DNA from: Methylobacterium sp. DB0501
GTDB lineage: Bacteria > Pseudomonadota > Alphaproteobacteria > Rhizobiales > Beijerinckiaceae
Direction: 5' to 3'
Length of the DNA: 34,337 bases
NCBI RefSeq assembly: GCF_011043735.1
Contig: NZ_JAAKGV010000038.1
Coordinates: 1 to 34,337, forward strand
Shown piece by piece: positions 11,001-16,338 of this stretch; position 1 is the first letter of the stretch; every line of letters begins with the position of its first letter. The position numbers and the translations under genes are program-made. The notes beneath the pieces were generated by a model that was not told the DNA's origin, searched no databases, and was given only the letters and a program-made list of their open reading frames with translations.

Positions 11001-13678
11001 TGGCCTGTGCTGATCTTGTCCCAGTAGCTGTTCGTCACGGAGCCGAACGTGTAGCCGACGAGGCCGCCGACGGATTCGGTTCCGGACACGGCACCCGACG
11101 CATAGCCCTGATCGATGGTGCCATTGGTGTAGTTGTAGCCGACAAGGCCGCCGACTTGGTTACGACCGGAGACGCTGCCCGTCGCATAGCTGTTGGAGAC
11201 GCTGCTCTGGGAGACGCTGCCGTTGTTGAGGCCGACGAGACCGCCCGTGTTGTAGGCGCTGTTCGAGACGACGCCCGTGGCGTAGCTCTGACTGATGATG
11301 GCGCCGGCATTCGTGCCGACCAGGCCGCCCACATTCCCGGCTCCTGTCACGGTGCCGGTCGCGTAGCTCCGATCGATGGTGCCGGTATTGTAGCCGACCA
11401 GACCACCAGTGTCGGCGTCCTGGCCTGAGATCATGCCGGTGGTGTAGCTCTCGCTGACCGTGCCGCTGTTGAAGCCAACCAGGCCGCCCGTCGCGTAGGA
11501 GCCACGGACACTGCCGCCGACAAGGCCGATCTGGCTGACCGTGCCGACCTGCGCCAGCTTGCCGATCAAGCCGACGTTCCCCATAGTGGGGCGCGCGATG
11601 GTCAATCCGGCAACGGTGTAGCCCGCGCCGTCCAGGCTGCCGAGGAAGGGCAAGGTGGGGGTGCCCACCGGGTTGAAGCCCTGGCCCTGGTTCCAATTCA
11701 CGGTGCCCGAGGCGTCGATGTCGCCGGCGAGCCGGTAGCTCGCTCCCTGGGCGACCGCCGCACTGCCCATCCCTTGCAGACCGTACACGTCGGTCAGCAG
11801 GTACGGGCTCTCCGACGTCCCCGCCCCGCCCGCCGCCCGCAGGAACGAGCCTCCTAAAATCTGGAAGTCGCCCGCTGCGAAGCCGGGCAGCGTCGCCGTG
11901 TTCTGCACCCACGCGCCGCTCGTCAGGATGAACCGCGCCACCGAGAGATCGGCTGTGGCGGTGGACGTGCCGGTGCCCGCCGCGATCGTCAGCCCGCCGA
12001 CCTGCGCGGTGATGCTGCTGTTGAGCGTCACCGTCCTGGCTGCCTGAAGCATCAGCGTCGCGCCGGTGTTCCAGGCCAACGGCGTCGACGCCGCCAGGGT
12101 GATGTTCCCGGCCTGGCTGCCGCTTCTCCCGGTCGAGACGACCACGTTGGCGCTGCCGAGCGCCGTCACCAGCGTGGTGCTGTTGATCACCGAGTCGTTG
12201 CCGGTGGCCGTGAAGCCGGTCGGATTGCTGTCGGTCCCGGACGAGATGGTGATGTTGTAGGGGTCGAGCAGCAGCGTGCCGAACGCGCCCTTCGCCGCCG
12301 TCAGGTCGGTCAGGCCCTCGTAGGCGAGGTGCCCCTTCGACGACACCTCCGCCTGCCCGCCGTCGCCGCCCTCGATCCCGCCCCGGGCGCTGATCGTGCC
12401 GGCAAAGCGCGTGCTCGCATCCGACCACACCACCACGTCGCCGCCGGTGCCCGCGCCCGTCGCGTCGGCCCGGATCTCCGTCCCGGCATCGATCGTCACG
12501 TGCTGCGCATGAGCCAGACGCCCCGCGCCCTGGCGCCCGCCGCCGAGCCGCACCACGCCCCCGCCCGTCGCCCCCGAGACGTCGATCCGCGCCAGGCTCA
12601 GCGCCATCTCCGGCGCCGTCGCCACCACCCGCCCGCCCGGGCCGGTCCGGCCCTGCGCCGCCAGCGTGCCGGTCAGCGCCAGACCCTCCGTCGCCTTCAG
12701 GCCGATCCGCCCGCCCCGGGCGCCCGACGCGTCGAGCGTGCCCGCCACCGTGACGTGGCGGCCGCGCACCTGGATGCGGCCGCCCTTCTCCCCGCCCGCC
12801 CCCGAGGCGTCGAGCCGGGCCCCGGCCCCGACCGTCACGCTCCCGTCCCCGCCCGAGAGCGTGATGTGGCCGTTGCGCCCCGAGACCGAGCGCGCCTCGA
12901 CCGTCCCCGACAGGTTCACCGCCTGCCGCGCCATGTCCCGCGCCGCCGCCGCCGTCAGCGTCACCGACCCGCCATCCGCCGAGATCGTGCCCGAATGCGA
13001 CACCAGCGCGCCGCGGCCCTTCGCGCCCGTCGGCACCGCGACCTGCAGGAACCCGTCCCCCGACAGGTCGAGCGTCGCCCGCTCGCCCGAGCCGAGGCCG
13101 ACCTTGCCCATCGGCACCGCGATCAGGCCGCCGTTCGACACCTGCCCGCCGATCAGCGCCGCGTAGCCGCCGCGCCCGACCGTGATCGTGCCGTGGTTCG
13201 TCACCTTGGCGGACGCCCCCGAGCCGCGGAACTGGCGCCGGCCCGCCTTGAAGTCCTCGTCCGAGATCCCGAGCGTCGAGGCGACGAAGCCGCCCCCGGC
13301 CGTCACCTGGCCGGAGCGCGTGATGGTGATGCCGTTCGGGTTGACGAGGTAGACCTGCCCGTTGGCCGTCAGCTGCCCGGCGATGGTCGAGGGCGTCGCG
13401 CCGGTCACCCGGTTGAGGATCGCCGATTGCGCGTCGGGCTGGCGGATGTCGACCCGGTTGCCCTGGCCGATCGAGAAGCCCTGCCAGTTGACGATGGCGT
13501 TCTGGCTCGACTGCGTGATCGCCAGCGCCCCGTTCTGGGGCGTGCCGATCGTCACTCCGCCCGAGACGACCTGGCCGCCGGTCGGCAACCCTTGGGCGCG
13601 GGCGGGCGCGATCCCGACCAGCGCCGTCGAGGCGAGGAGGGCGACGAGGAGCGGGTGGGCGAGGCGGGCGACGGGCAT
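1..13678 (-). CDS. Giant two-partner-secretion exoprotein (TpsA, filamentous haemagglutinin-type adhesin), 3' end outside window
   Basis: This is a secreted surface adhesin exported by the partner transporter encoded just upstream. At least 4559 codons are visible, with no stop before the left edge. The frame agrees at every point checked: the start, NPNGI, the SYWD motifs near 11021, 9968 and 9080, and the YDG and VYGD motifs down to base 131. Residues 1-28 form a signal peptide ending APARA. A TPS/haemagglutinin domain (PF05860 type) follows, with the hallmark NPNGI at residues 113-117. GLUG repeats occupy about 620-1580. YDG and MBG-type beta modules run from about 1690 to the edge. The ATG at 13678 has AAGGA eight bases upstream. 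An in-frame ATG at 13735 would only lengthen the signal-peptide n-region and has no good ribosome site. The gap to the transporter stop is 96 bp, which suggests one transcript. The ligand is unknown. Confidence 0.93.
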   Translation of the reverse strand, partial: MPVARLAHPLLVALLASTALVGIAPARAQGLPTGGQVVSGGVTIGTPQNGALAITQSSQNAIVNWQGFSIGQGNRVDIRQPDAQSAILNRVTGATPSTIAGQLTANGQVYLVNPNGITITRSGQVTAGGGFVASTLGISDEDFKAGRRQFRGSGASAKVTNHGTITVGRGGYAALIGGQVSNGGLIAVPMGKVGLGSGERATLDLSGDGFLQVAVPTGAKGRGALVSHSGTISADGGSVTLTAAAARDMARQAVNLSGTVEARSVSGRNGHITLSGGDGSVTVGAGARLDASGAGGEKGGRIQVRGRHVTVAGTLDASGARGGRIGLKATEGLALTGTLAAQGRTGPGGRVVATAPEMALSLARIDVSGATGGGVVRLGGGRQGAGRLAHAQHVTIDAGTEIRADATGAGTGGDVVVWSDASTRFAGTISARGGIEGGDGGQAEVSSKGHLAYEGLTDLTAAKGAFGTLLLDPYNITISSGTDSNPTGFTATGNDSVINSTTLVTALGSANVVVSTGRSGSQAGNITLAASTPLAWNTGATLMLQAARTVTLNSSITAQVGGLTIAAGTGTSTATADLSVARFILTSGAWVQNTATLPGFAAGDFQILGGSFLRAAGGAGTSESPYLLTDVYGLQGMGSAAVAQGASYRLAGDIDASGTVNWNQGQGFNPVGTPTLPFLGSLDGAGYTVAGLTIARPTMGNVGLIGKLAQVGTVSQIGLVGGSVRGSYATGGLVGFNSGTVSESYTTGMISGQDADTGGLVGYNTGTIDRSYATGTVTGAGNVGGLVGTNAGAIISQSYATGVVSNSAYNTGGLVGLNNGSVSQSSVSNSYATGSVSGRNQVGGLVGYNYTNGTIDQGYASGAVSGTESVGGLVGYTFGSVTNSYWDKISTGQATSAGGTGLTAVNARTASNYAGFDFSTVWYQAGDMRPILRSEAATADANGIVAVSNMHQLQLMGANLAGQYRLTANLDAGATDSTAASAGIWGAGGFVPVGTNANPVTGGLDGAGHTITGLTIARSQSYVGLIGYLGTGARVTGIGLVGGRVSGVGSVGGLVGWNNGGTVSQSYTTGSVSASGNSVGGLIGSNNGGTVSQSYTTGSVSASGNSVGGLIGYSVNRGTVSQSYATGSVSATISSVGGLIGANLTGSAVSQSYASGRASGNSFVGGLVGNNNGGTVSQSYATGGAAGLNTYVGGLVGFNSSAGSVNQSYATGSVSGASSVGGFVGFNQGGTLANSYWDITSGGATGVGGGSAGSVIGLTTAQARSSSAYTGFDFSTVWYQAGDMRPILRSEAATAVNGVTAVSNLHQLQLMGADLAGRYRLTTNIDAGATNSTAASAGIWGAGGFVPVGDGAPSFTGSLDGANRTITGLTIARPNYDPPTGLFGRLGLGSRVANLGLVDVNVTGKFSVGALAGVSAGAVNGSYATGTVSSSASYVGGLVGYLLRDASVSQSYANVPVSGTSNVGGLVGYIEGGATVNQSYAGGTVSGTSNVGGLVGGSAGMVSQTYASGAVSGTSNVGGLVGINYATVTKSYWDTQTSGQANGIGAHVMGSATGLTTAQMQDLAAFRTNLAGFDFDTVWAPPNQAGQGGFSTAFYPQLYASSAVVAVTPVSASRKYNTANPDFVATYAGLRPGDFITKLGTFSTSATQTSPVGTYAVTASGTAVTSPAGTAYRVVLVPNAAGLTIIPSTVTATASLVGSVSKTYDGTTAAVLLPTNYSLSGVAQADTAAVSVAGTGATFDSAGVGTGKTVTVSGLALSGTAAGNYVLAATTTSAAIGTITRAPLTITAKDTSKTYDGQAYAGGNGVSYTGLVNGETASVLGGSLIYGGTAQGAVNAGSYAIAPSGLTSGNYAVTFTNGALSVTKAPLTITAKDTSKIYDGQAYAGGNGVSYTGLVNGETASVLGGSLTYGGTAQGAVNAGSYILTPSGLTSGNYAVTFADGALTVGAKTLEVTIGGTAAKVYDGTVASGLGGLTYTLSGIVGTDAVTVAGTSGRYRSADVGTDKPMLVSGLTLSGAAAGNYQLANRNMAAPVGTILPAPLTITAKDASKTYDGQAYAGGNGVSYTGLVNGETASVLGGSLIYGGTAQGAVNAGSYVLAPSGLTSGNYAVTFADGALSVGKAPLTITAKDAGKTYDGQAYAGGNGISYTGFVNGETASVLGGSLTYGGTAQGAVNAGSYVLAPSGLTSGNYAVTFADGALSVGKAALTITAKDAGKTYDGQAYAGGNGISYTGLVNGETASVLGGSLTYGGTAQGAVNAGSYAIAPSGLTSGNYAVTFANGALSVTKAPLTITAKDAGKTYDGQAYAGGNGVSYTGLVNGETASVLGGSLTYGGTAQGAVNAGSYAIAPSGLTSGNYAVTFADGALSVTKAPLTITAKDAGKTYDGQAYAGGNGISYTGFVNGETASVLGGSLTYGGTAQGAVNAGSYAIAPSGLTSGNYAVTFADGALSVGKAPLTITANAASKTYDGQAYAGGNGVSYTGLVNGETGSVLGGSLTYGGTAQGAVNAGSYVLAPSGLTSGNYAVTFANGALSVNKAPLTITAKDATKTYDGQAYAGGNGVSYTGLVNGETASVLGGSLTYGGTAQGAVNAGSYVLTPSGLTSGNYAVTFADGALSVNKAPLTITAKDAGKTYDGQAYAGGNGVSYTGLVNGETASVLGGSLTYGGTAQGAVNAGSYVLAPSGLTSGNYAVTFADGALSVGKAPLTITANAASKTYDGQAYAGGNGISYTGFVNGETASVLGGSLTYGGTAQGAVNAGSYAIAPSGLTSGNYAVTFADGALSVGKAALTITAKDAGKTYDGQAYAGGNGISYTGLVNGETGSVLGGSLTYGGTAQGAVNAGSYAITPSGLTSGNYAVTFADGALSVGKAPLTITAKDATKTYDGQAYAGGNGVSYTGLVNGETASVLGGSLTYGGTAQGAVNAGSYAIAPSGLTSGNYAVTFADGALSVNKAALTITAKDATKTYDGRTFSGGTGVTYAGLVNGETASVLGGSLSYGGTAQGAVNAGSYALTPSGLTSGNYAVTFADGALNVGKAALTITAKDAGKTYDGQAFSGGNGASYAGFVNGETASVLGGSLSYGGAAQGAVNAGSYAITPSGLTSGNYAITFADGALNVGKAALTITAKDATKTYDGQAFSGGNGVTYAGFVNGETASVLGGSLSYGGTAQGAVNAGSYAITPSGLASGNYAITFAGSTLGVNQAALTITAKDATKTYDGRTFSGSNGVTYAGLVNGETASVLGGSLTYGGTAQGAVNAGSYAITPSGLTSGNYAITFADGALSVNKAPLTITAKDAGKTYDGQAFSGGNGVTYAGLVNGEGSSVLGGILSYGGTAQGAVNAGSYAITPSGLTSGNYAVTFADGALSVGKTPLTITANAASKTYDGQAYAGGNGVSYTGLVNGETASVLGGSLTYGGTAQGAVNAGSYVLTPSGLTSGNYAVTFADGALSVGKAPLTITAKDAGKTYDGQAYAGGNGVSYTGLVNGETGSVLGGSLTYGGTAQGAVNAGSYVLTPSGLTSGNYAVTFADGALSVNKAPLTITAKDAGKTYDGQAYAGGNGVSYTGLVNGETASVLGGSLTYGGTAQGAVNAGSYAIAPSGLTSGNYAVTFADGALSVGKAALTITAKDAGKTYDGQAYAGGNGVSYTGLVNGETASVLGGSLTYGGTAQGAVNAGSYVLTPSGLTSGNYAVTFADGALSVSKASLTASIGGAAIKTYDGTGAASTGGVTYGLSGLVGSDAVTVVGAAAAYDSTLVGTGKTVSVSGLSLSGAAVGNYLLAATTASAAIGTITRAPLTITAKDASKTYDGQAYAGGNGVSYTGLVNGETASVLGGSLTYGGTAQGAVNAGSYALTPAGLISGNYAITFADGALSIARRSIMVTADAQSRVYGDANPALTYQVGGRGLVNGDALNGALATTADARSSVGAYGIGQGSLAASGNYAVSYVGADLAVTARPLTLTADGQSRVYGDSNPALTYQAGGRGLVNGDALSGGLATVADARSSVGAYGIGQGSLAASGNYAVSYVGADLAVTARPLTLTADAQSRVYGDANPALTYQVGGRGLVNGDALTGVLATTADARSNVGAYAIGQGSLAASSNYAVSYVGADLAVTARPLTLTADAQSRVYGEANPALTYQVGGRGLVNGDALSGALATTADARSSVGAYGIGQGSLAASPNYAVSYVGADLAVTARPLTLTADAQSRVYGDANPALTYRVGGPELVNGDSLTGALATTADARSNVGAYGIGQGSLAASPNYAVSYVGADLAVTARPLTLTADGQSRVYGDANPALTYRVGGRGLVNGDALSGGLATVADARSSVGAYGIGQGSLAASGNYAVSYVGADLTVTARPLTLTADAQSRVYGDTNPALTYRVGGHGLVNGDALSGVLATTADARNSVGTYAIGQGSLAASGNYAVSYVGADLAVTGRPLTLTADAQSRVYGDTNPGLTYQAGGRGLVNGDALSGVLATTADARSSVGTYAIGQGSLAASSNYAVSYVGADLAVTARPLTLTADAQSRVYGEANPALTYQIGGRGLVNGDALSGVLATTANARSSVGTYGIGQ
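2303..2572 (-). repeat. 270-bp YDG-type module at the distal end of the 249-bp array
   Basis: This segment interrupts the 249-bp periodicity: the distance between flanking array landmarks is 519 bp, or 249 plus 270. It encodes a YDG-domain-like module (PF18657 type) with KTYDGTG, GLSGLVGSDAVTV, VGTGKTVSVSGLSLSG and GNYLLA. One more 249-type unit follows it at 2054-2302 before the 237-bp array begins. The unit phase is a convention based on a shared ATCACC landmark. Confidence 0.8.
2573..7552 (-). repeat. Main 249-bp tandem array (20 units of 83 residues)
   Basis: The landmark gatcgtca (plus-strand reading) recurs at 2822, 3071, 3320, 3569, 3818 and so on to 7553, always 249 bp apart. That gives 19 intervals, plus one further unit at 2573-2822. 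Each unit encodes APLTITAKDA, KTYDGQAYAGGNGVSYTG, LVNGETASVLGGSLTYGG, AQGAVNAGSY, PSGLTSGNYAVTFADGALSV. These are MBG/YDG-like beta modules that probably form a long extracellular stalk. Exact length conservation with high nucleotide identity suggests repeated unequal recombination or gene conversion. Five units at about 3700-4830 form a divergent subfamily with FSGG and VTYAG. Confidence 0.95.
7553..7822 (-). repeat. 270-bp YDG-type module at the proximal end of the main array
   Basis: The landmark spacing from 7553 to 8072 is 519 bp, the same as at the other end of the array. The module encodes KVYDGTVASG, YTLSGIVGTDAVTVAG, VGTDKPMLVSGLTLSGAAAGNYQLA, the last motif in adjacent pieces. It resembles the copy at 2303-2572 more than the 249-bp units. 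Two 249-type units (7823-8320) separate it from a third YDG module. Confidence 0.8.
8321..8600 (-). repeat. First YDG module, at the junction between the GLUG region and the MBG arrays
   Basis: Translation on the minus strand gives SKTYDGTTAAVLLPTNYSLS, then a GVAQADTAAVSV segment, VGTGKTVTVSGLALSG and GNYVLAATT. It is the most canonical YDG domain (PF18657 type) in the protein. It marks the transition from the GLUG-rich part to the stalk of tandem beta modules. Confidence 0.75.
8930..11810 (-). repeat. Three successive GLUG-repeat blocks in the adhesin
   Basis: Short motifs such as VGGLVGYN, SQSYATGTVSG and IGLVGG recur every 30 or so residues, matching the GLUG motif (PF07581). They are organised in three macro-blocks at about 11810-10890, 10850-9820 and 9790-8930. 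Blocks 2 and 3 open with a MHQLQLMGANLAG segment. Each block contains GAGYTVAGLTIARP-type and GLV-GG motifs and closes with SYWD, then a GFDF-VW segment. The W codon of SYWD lies at 11021, 9968 and 9080 in the same frame. Confidence 0.85.
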
Positions 13679-13686
13679 CAGCCGGA

Positions 13687-13691
13687 TCCTT
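13687..13691 (-). promoter_or_regulatory. Ribosome binding site deciding the TpsA start
   Basis: AAGGA lies eight bases before the ATG at 13678. The alternative in-frame ATG at 13735 has no comparable purine-rich site, so the shorter protein is preferred. Confidence 0.5.
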
Positions 13692-13774
13692 CGGGTGCCC
13701 TGCGCGCCTGTACGGCGGCGACGGGGCGAGGACATGGGTCAGCGGGAGGCGGGGAGGGACGGAGGCGCGTCGCC

Positions 13775-15622
13775 TCAGAACTGGAGCGAGACGCTGAAGG
13801 TCAGGCGGTTGTCGGCCGGCAGGCGGTCGGAGCGCTCGGCGCGCCCGTACTCCACCGTCACCGCCGCGTTGGTGAAGCTGAAGGAGGGGGCCGCCGCGAT
13901 GCGCAGGCCCGCCCCGTAGGACAGGCCGCGGGTCATCGGCCGCTCGAACGCGGTCGGGTTCTGCTGGCGCACCAGGCCGAACGCCCCGAAGCCGTAGGGG
14001 CTCAGCACGATCGCCCCCGGCGCCGCGTCCGCCGGCGGCAGGCCCGAGCCCTGCAGGGCCGGGATCGACGGCAGGCCGAACGGCAGGGTCACCGGCACGA
14101 TGAAGGGAAACTGCAGCTCGCCCCGGGTGATGAAGCCCTCGTCGCCCTGCAGCAGGCCGGAATCGAAGGTCGAGAGCCCGGAGAGGTTGGCCAGGCCGAT
14201 CTGCTCGGCGCGGGCCAGCGCCTGGTTGAACGAGGTCTGGGCCCGCGCCCGGAGGTCGAGGGTCAGGTGCTCGGCCAGCGGCTGGGTGACGGCGAGCGCG
14301 GCCTCCAACTTCTGGAACTCCGGCCGCGCGCCCTGGCGCGACAGGCCCGGCAGGCCGGCGCCGGCGAGCGGCGCCTCCCGGGCGCCCAGGCCGTCGATGC
14401 CGAACGAGGCGCCGAGCCGGCCGGTGACCACGCCCTCGGTGGGGAGGAACCACAGGAAGTCGGTCGCGCCGCGGGCGACGCGCAGCCGGTCGAGGGAGAA
14501 CGGCGCCTCGATCGGCACGCGGATGGCGACCCGCTCCTCCTGGGCGTCGAAGGCGGCCTCGGTGTTGAGGGTGAAGTCGCGCGCGCGCATCAGCGGGTAG
14601 CGCAGGCGGGCGGAGTAGCGCGAGAACTCGGAGGCGAAGCCGACCGTGCCGGGCAGGGCCCGCGGGGTGGTGCGGGTGTCGGTGGTCTCGAGCGTCAGGG
14701 TGAGGCCGTCGGTGCCGAGCGGAAGGATCAGGCCGGCGGCGAGCGCGCGGTTGCGCGGCTCGGCGCCCAGGAAGGCGGCGGTGCCGCCGGTGGTCGGCAG
14801 GCCGAAGGTGCGGAAGTACAGGACCTCGCCGTGGCCGGTGGGGGAGTTGAGGTCGATGCCGAGCGAGGCGGTGTAGCGGCCGAGGGTGTCGGCCAGGACG
14901 TTGTCGATGCCGGTGAAGCCGGTGACGGCCTTGTAGCGGGCCTCGACGACGAGGACGCTGGCGCCGGGCGCCTGTCCGGGGGCGAGGGTGGAGCGCAGCA
15001 CGGTGCCGGGGGTGTCGCCGGCGAGCAGCAGCTTGCGCTCGAGGAGGGCGAGGGTGAGGCCGCGGGTGCCGACGAGGGGGGCGAGGACGGCGGCGACGCG
15101 GCCACGGATCTCGGGGGGGAGGGCGGAGGCGTCGACGCGCTCGATGACGCCGTCGACGACGAGGAGGCGGACGTCGCCGCCGTCGCGCAGCTGCTGGGCC
15201 GGGAGGACGACGCGCACGAGGGCGAAGCCTGCGGCGGCATAGGCCTGTTCGAGCGCTTGGGCGGCGGCGAAGATCTCGGCGGCGGAGACGGTGCGGCCGG
15301 AGAGGCGTGCCTCGATGGCGGCGGTGGGGGCGGCCAGGGCCGGCAGGCCGCCCTGGATGTCGAGGCGGCGCACGCGCACGGAGAGGTTCTCGGCGCCGGG
15401 GGGTGCCTGGAGGCCGGCGCCTTCGGGGATCGCGATGGCGCCGCCCTGGCGCTGGAGCGGCGGGCTGAACGAGGGCGGGGTGATCTGGGAGGCAGTCTGG
15501 GCCGAGACCGGCGCGGCGGACAGCGTGACGAGAAATGTCGAAGCACAGACAGCGGAGCTGATCCGATGCGATGGGCTGGAAAATATTCCGCGCCGCCTCA
15601 CCTTTTGGACCGTCATCGACAC
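13775..15622 (-). CDS. Two-partner-secretion outer-membrane transporter (TpsB, FhaC/ShlB/HecB family)
   Basis: This protein exports the downstream adhesin across the outer membrane. It has 615 residues, close to family size. Residues 1-41 are a signal peptide ending APVSAQ. A POTRA_2 domain (PF08479) spans about 80-165, with the LDIQGG strand and a VRLLVVDGVIERV strand. A second POTRA-like segment runs to about 230, and the ShlB beta barrel (PF03865) occupies the rest, ending in SVSLQF with a terminal Phe typical of Bam substrates. The GTG at 15622 is preferred because GGAG lies seven bases upstream; the ATG at 15616 would leave 13. Where the family usually has VRGF/Y in barrel loop 6, this protein reads LSTF (483-486), before DSGLLQGDEGF. 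It is the first gene of the TpsB-TpsA pair. Confidence 0.95.
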   Translation of the reverse strand: MSMTVQKVRRRGIFSSPSHRISSAVCASTFLVTLSAAPVSAQTASQITPPSFSPPLQRQGGAIAIPEGAGLQAPPGAENLSVRVRRLDIQGGLPALAAPTAAIEARLSGRTVSAAEIFAAAQALEQAYAAAGFALVRVVLPAQQLRDGGDVRLLVVDGVIERVDASALPPEIRGRVAAVLAPLVGTRGLTLALLERKLLLAGDTPGTVLRSTLAPGQAPGASVLVVEARYKAVTGFTGIDNVLADTLGRYTASLGIDLNSPTGHGEVLYFRTFGLPTTGGTAAFLGAEPRNRALAAGLILPLGTDGLTLTLETTDTRTTPRALPGTVGFASEFSRYSARLRYPLMRARDFTLNTEAAFDAQEERVAIRVPIEAPFSLDRLRVARGATDFLWFLPTEGVVTGRLGASFGIDGLGAREAPLAGAGLPGLSRQGARPEFQKLEAALAVTQPLAEHLTLDLRARAQTSFNQALARAEQIGLANLSGLSTFDSGLLQGDEGFITRGELQFPFIVPVTLPFGLPSIPALQGSGLPPADAAPGAIVLSPYGFGAFGLVRQQNPTAFERPMTRGLSYGAGLRIAAAPSFSFTNAAVTVEYGRAERSDRLPADNRLTFSVSLQF

Positions 15623-16237
15623 GCAATATCTCCGCTACCCGAATCGGACGCCTAGCGCTTGTAGCGCGGTACCCTACGTAAATCGTGAACTTTTTCGTCC
15701 TGGATTCGCTTGGTCGGATGCGTGTTGCCATTATGTGTCGGATCTCAAGGTAATGTCTCCGGATATTCCAAATGATATAATGCGCAGAAATATAAATAAG
15801 TAATATATTCAAATTTATAACATAGACTGGACTAAATAGGAATGGTTTCTGTGCGTTCTGCCCTTGGCAACGCTATGAATTCCGATGCGAAGATCGAGCG
15901 CCGCGGATGGCGTGGCTTGTTAGGGGAAACAAGACTGTAACATCTCCCTCCAGGGAGGTGCGGGCGGCGACAGTTGGTGCCAGGGTTTCGCGCCGGCTGG
16001 GAAGAGGCAACCCGGCGACGCCGTGAGCCCAGGGCCCGCGATCGTCGAGCGCGAGGCGCGGACGTGGAGGGCGGGCCGACCGCCTGCAGAAGCGGGGCGA
16101 ACGCGCGGGCGGAAGGGAGGCGATCCTCCGCAGGACAAGGGGTGGGCCCGCCCGCGCGAATCGTCTTATACCAACGGCCTTAAACTTTGACCTCTGTCCA
16201 GTCTCGCGAGGTGATGGAGGTGACGAGGTCTGGGATT
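15623..16237. promoter_or_regulatory. AT-rich intergenic region upstream of the TpsB gene; no gene seen
   Basis: About 15700-15860 is strikingly AT-rich for this genome and is the likely promoter zone for the minus-strand TpsB-TpsA pair. A weak candidate on the minus strand is TTACTT, 17 bases, TTATAT, around 15775-15805. A small dyad, GCGCT-TGT-AGCGC at 15655-15667, sits about 33 bases upstream of the GTG start. The part from 15900 to 16237 returns to high GC, and its short open frames have no recognisable product. No promoter can be called firmly. Confidence 0.4.
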
Positions 16238-16279
16238 GGGATTGCCCCGGATCGGTTGTTCTTGCTCACTTTGCGTGGA
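16238..16279 (+). repeat. Left inverted repeat of the ISL3 element
   Basis: This 42-base sequence begins GGGATTGCCCCG and ends CTTTGCGTGGA. It pairs with the right repeat with six mismatches. Confidence 0.88.
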
Positions 16280-16338
16280 CGGTGGTGGATTGACTCGGGC
16301 CGATGATAGGGTCGCCCGGCCTCCCTATCGTGGGTGGC

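Noticed and set aside
12329..15655. 1108-codon plus-strand frame opposite the transporter
   Set aside because: It is antisense to a clear POTRA/ShlB protein and has no recognisable domain.
11160..15812. 1550-codon minus-strand frame spanning the transporter and the start of the adhesin
   Set aside because: It is out of frame with both real genes, crosses their boundary, and encodes Arg/Pro-rich low-complexity sequence typical of a GC-rich shadow.
15974..16183. Small plus-strand frame in the region upstream of the ISL3 element
   Set aside because: It is short, Arg/Gly-rich, without ribosome site or homology; probably chance in GC-rich DNA.
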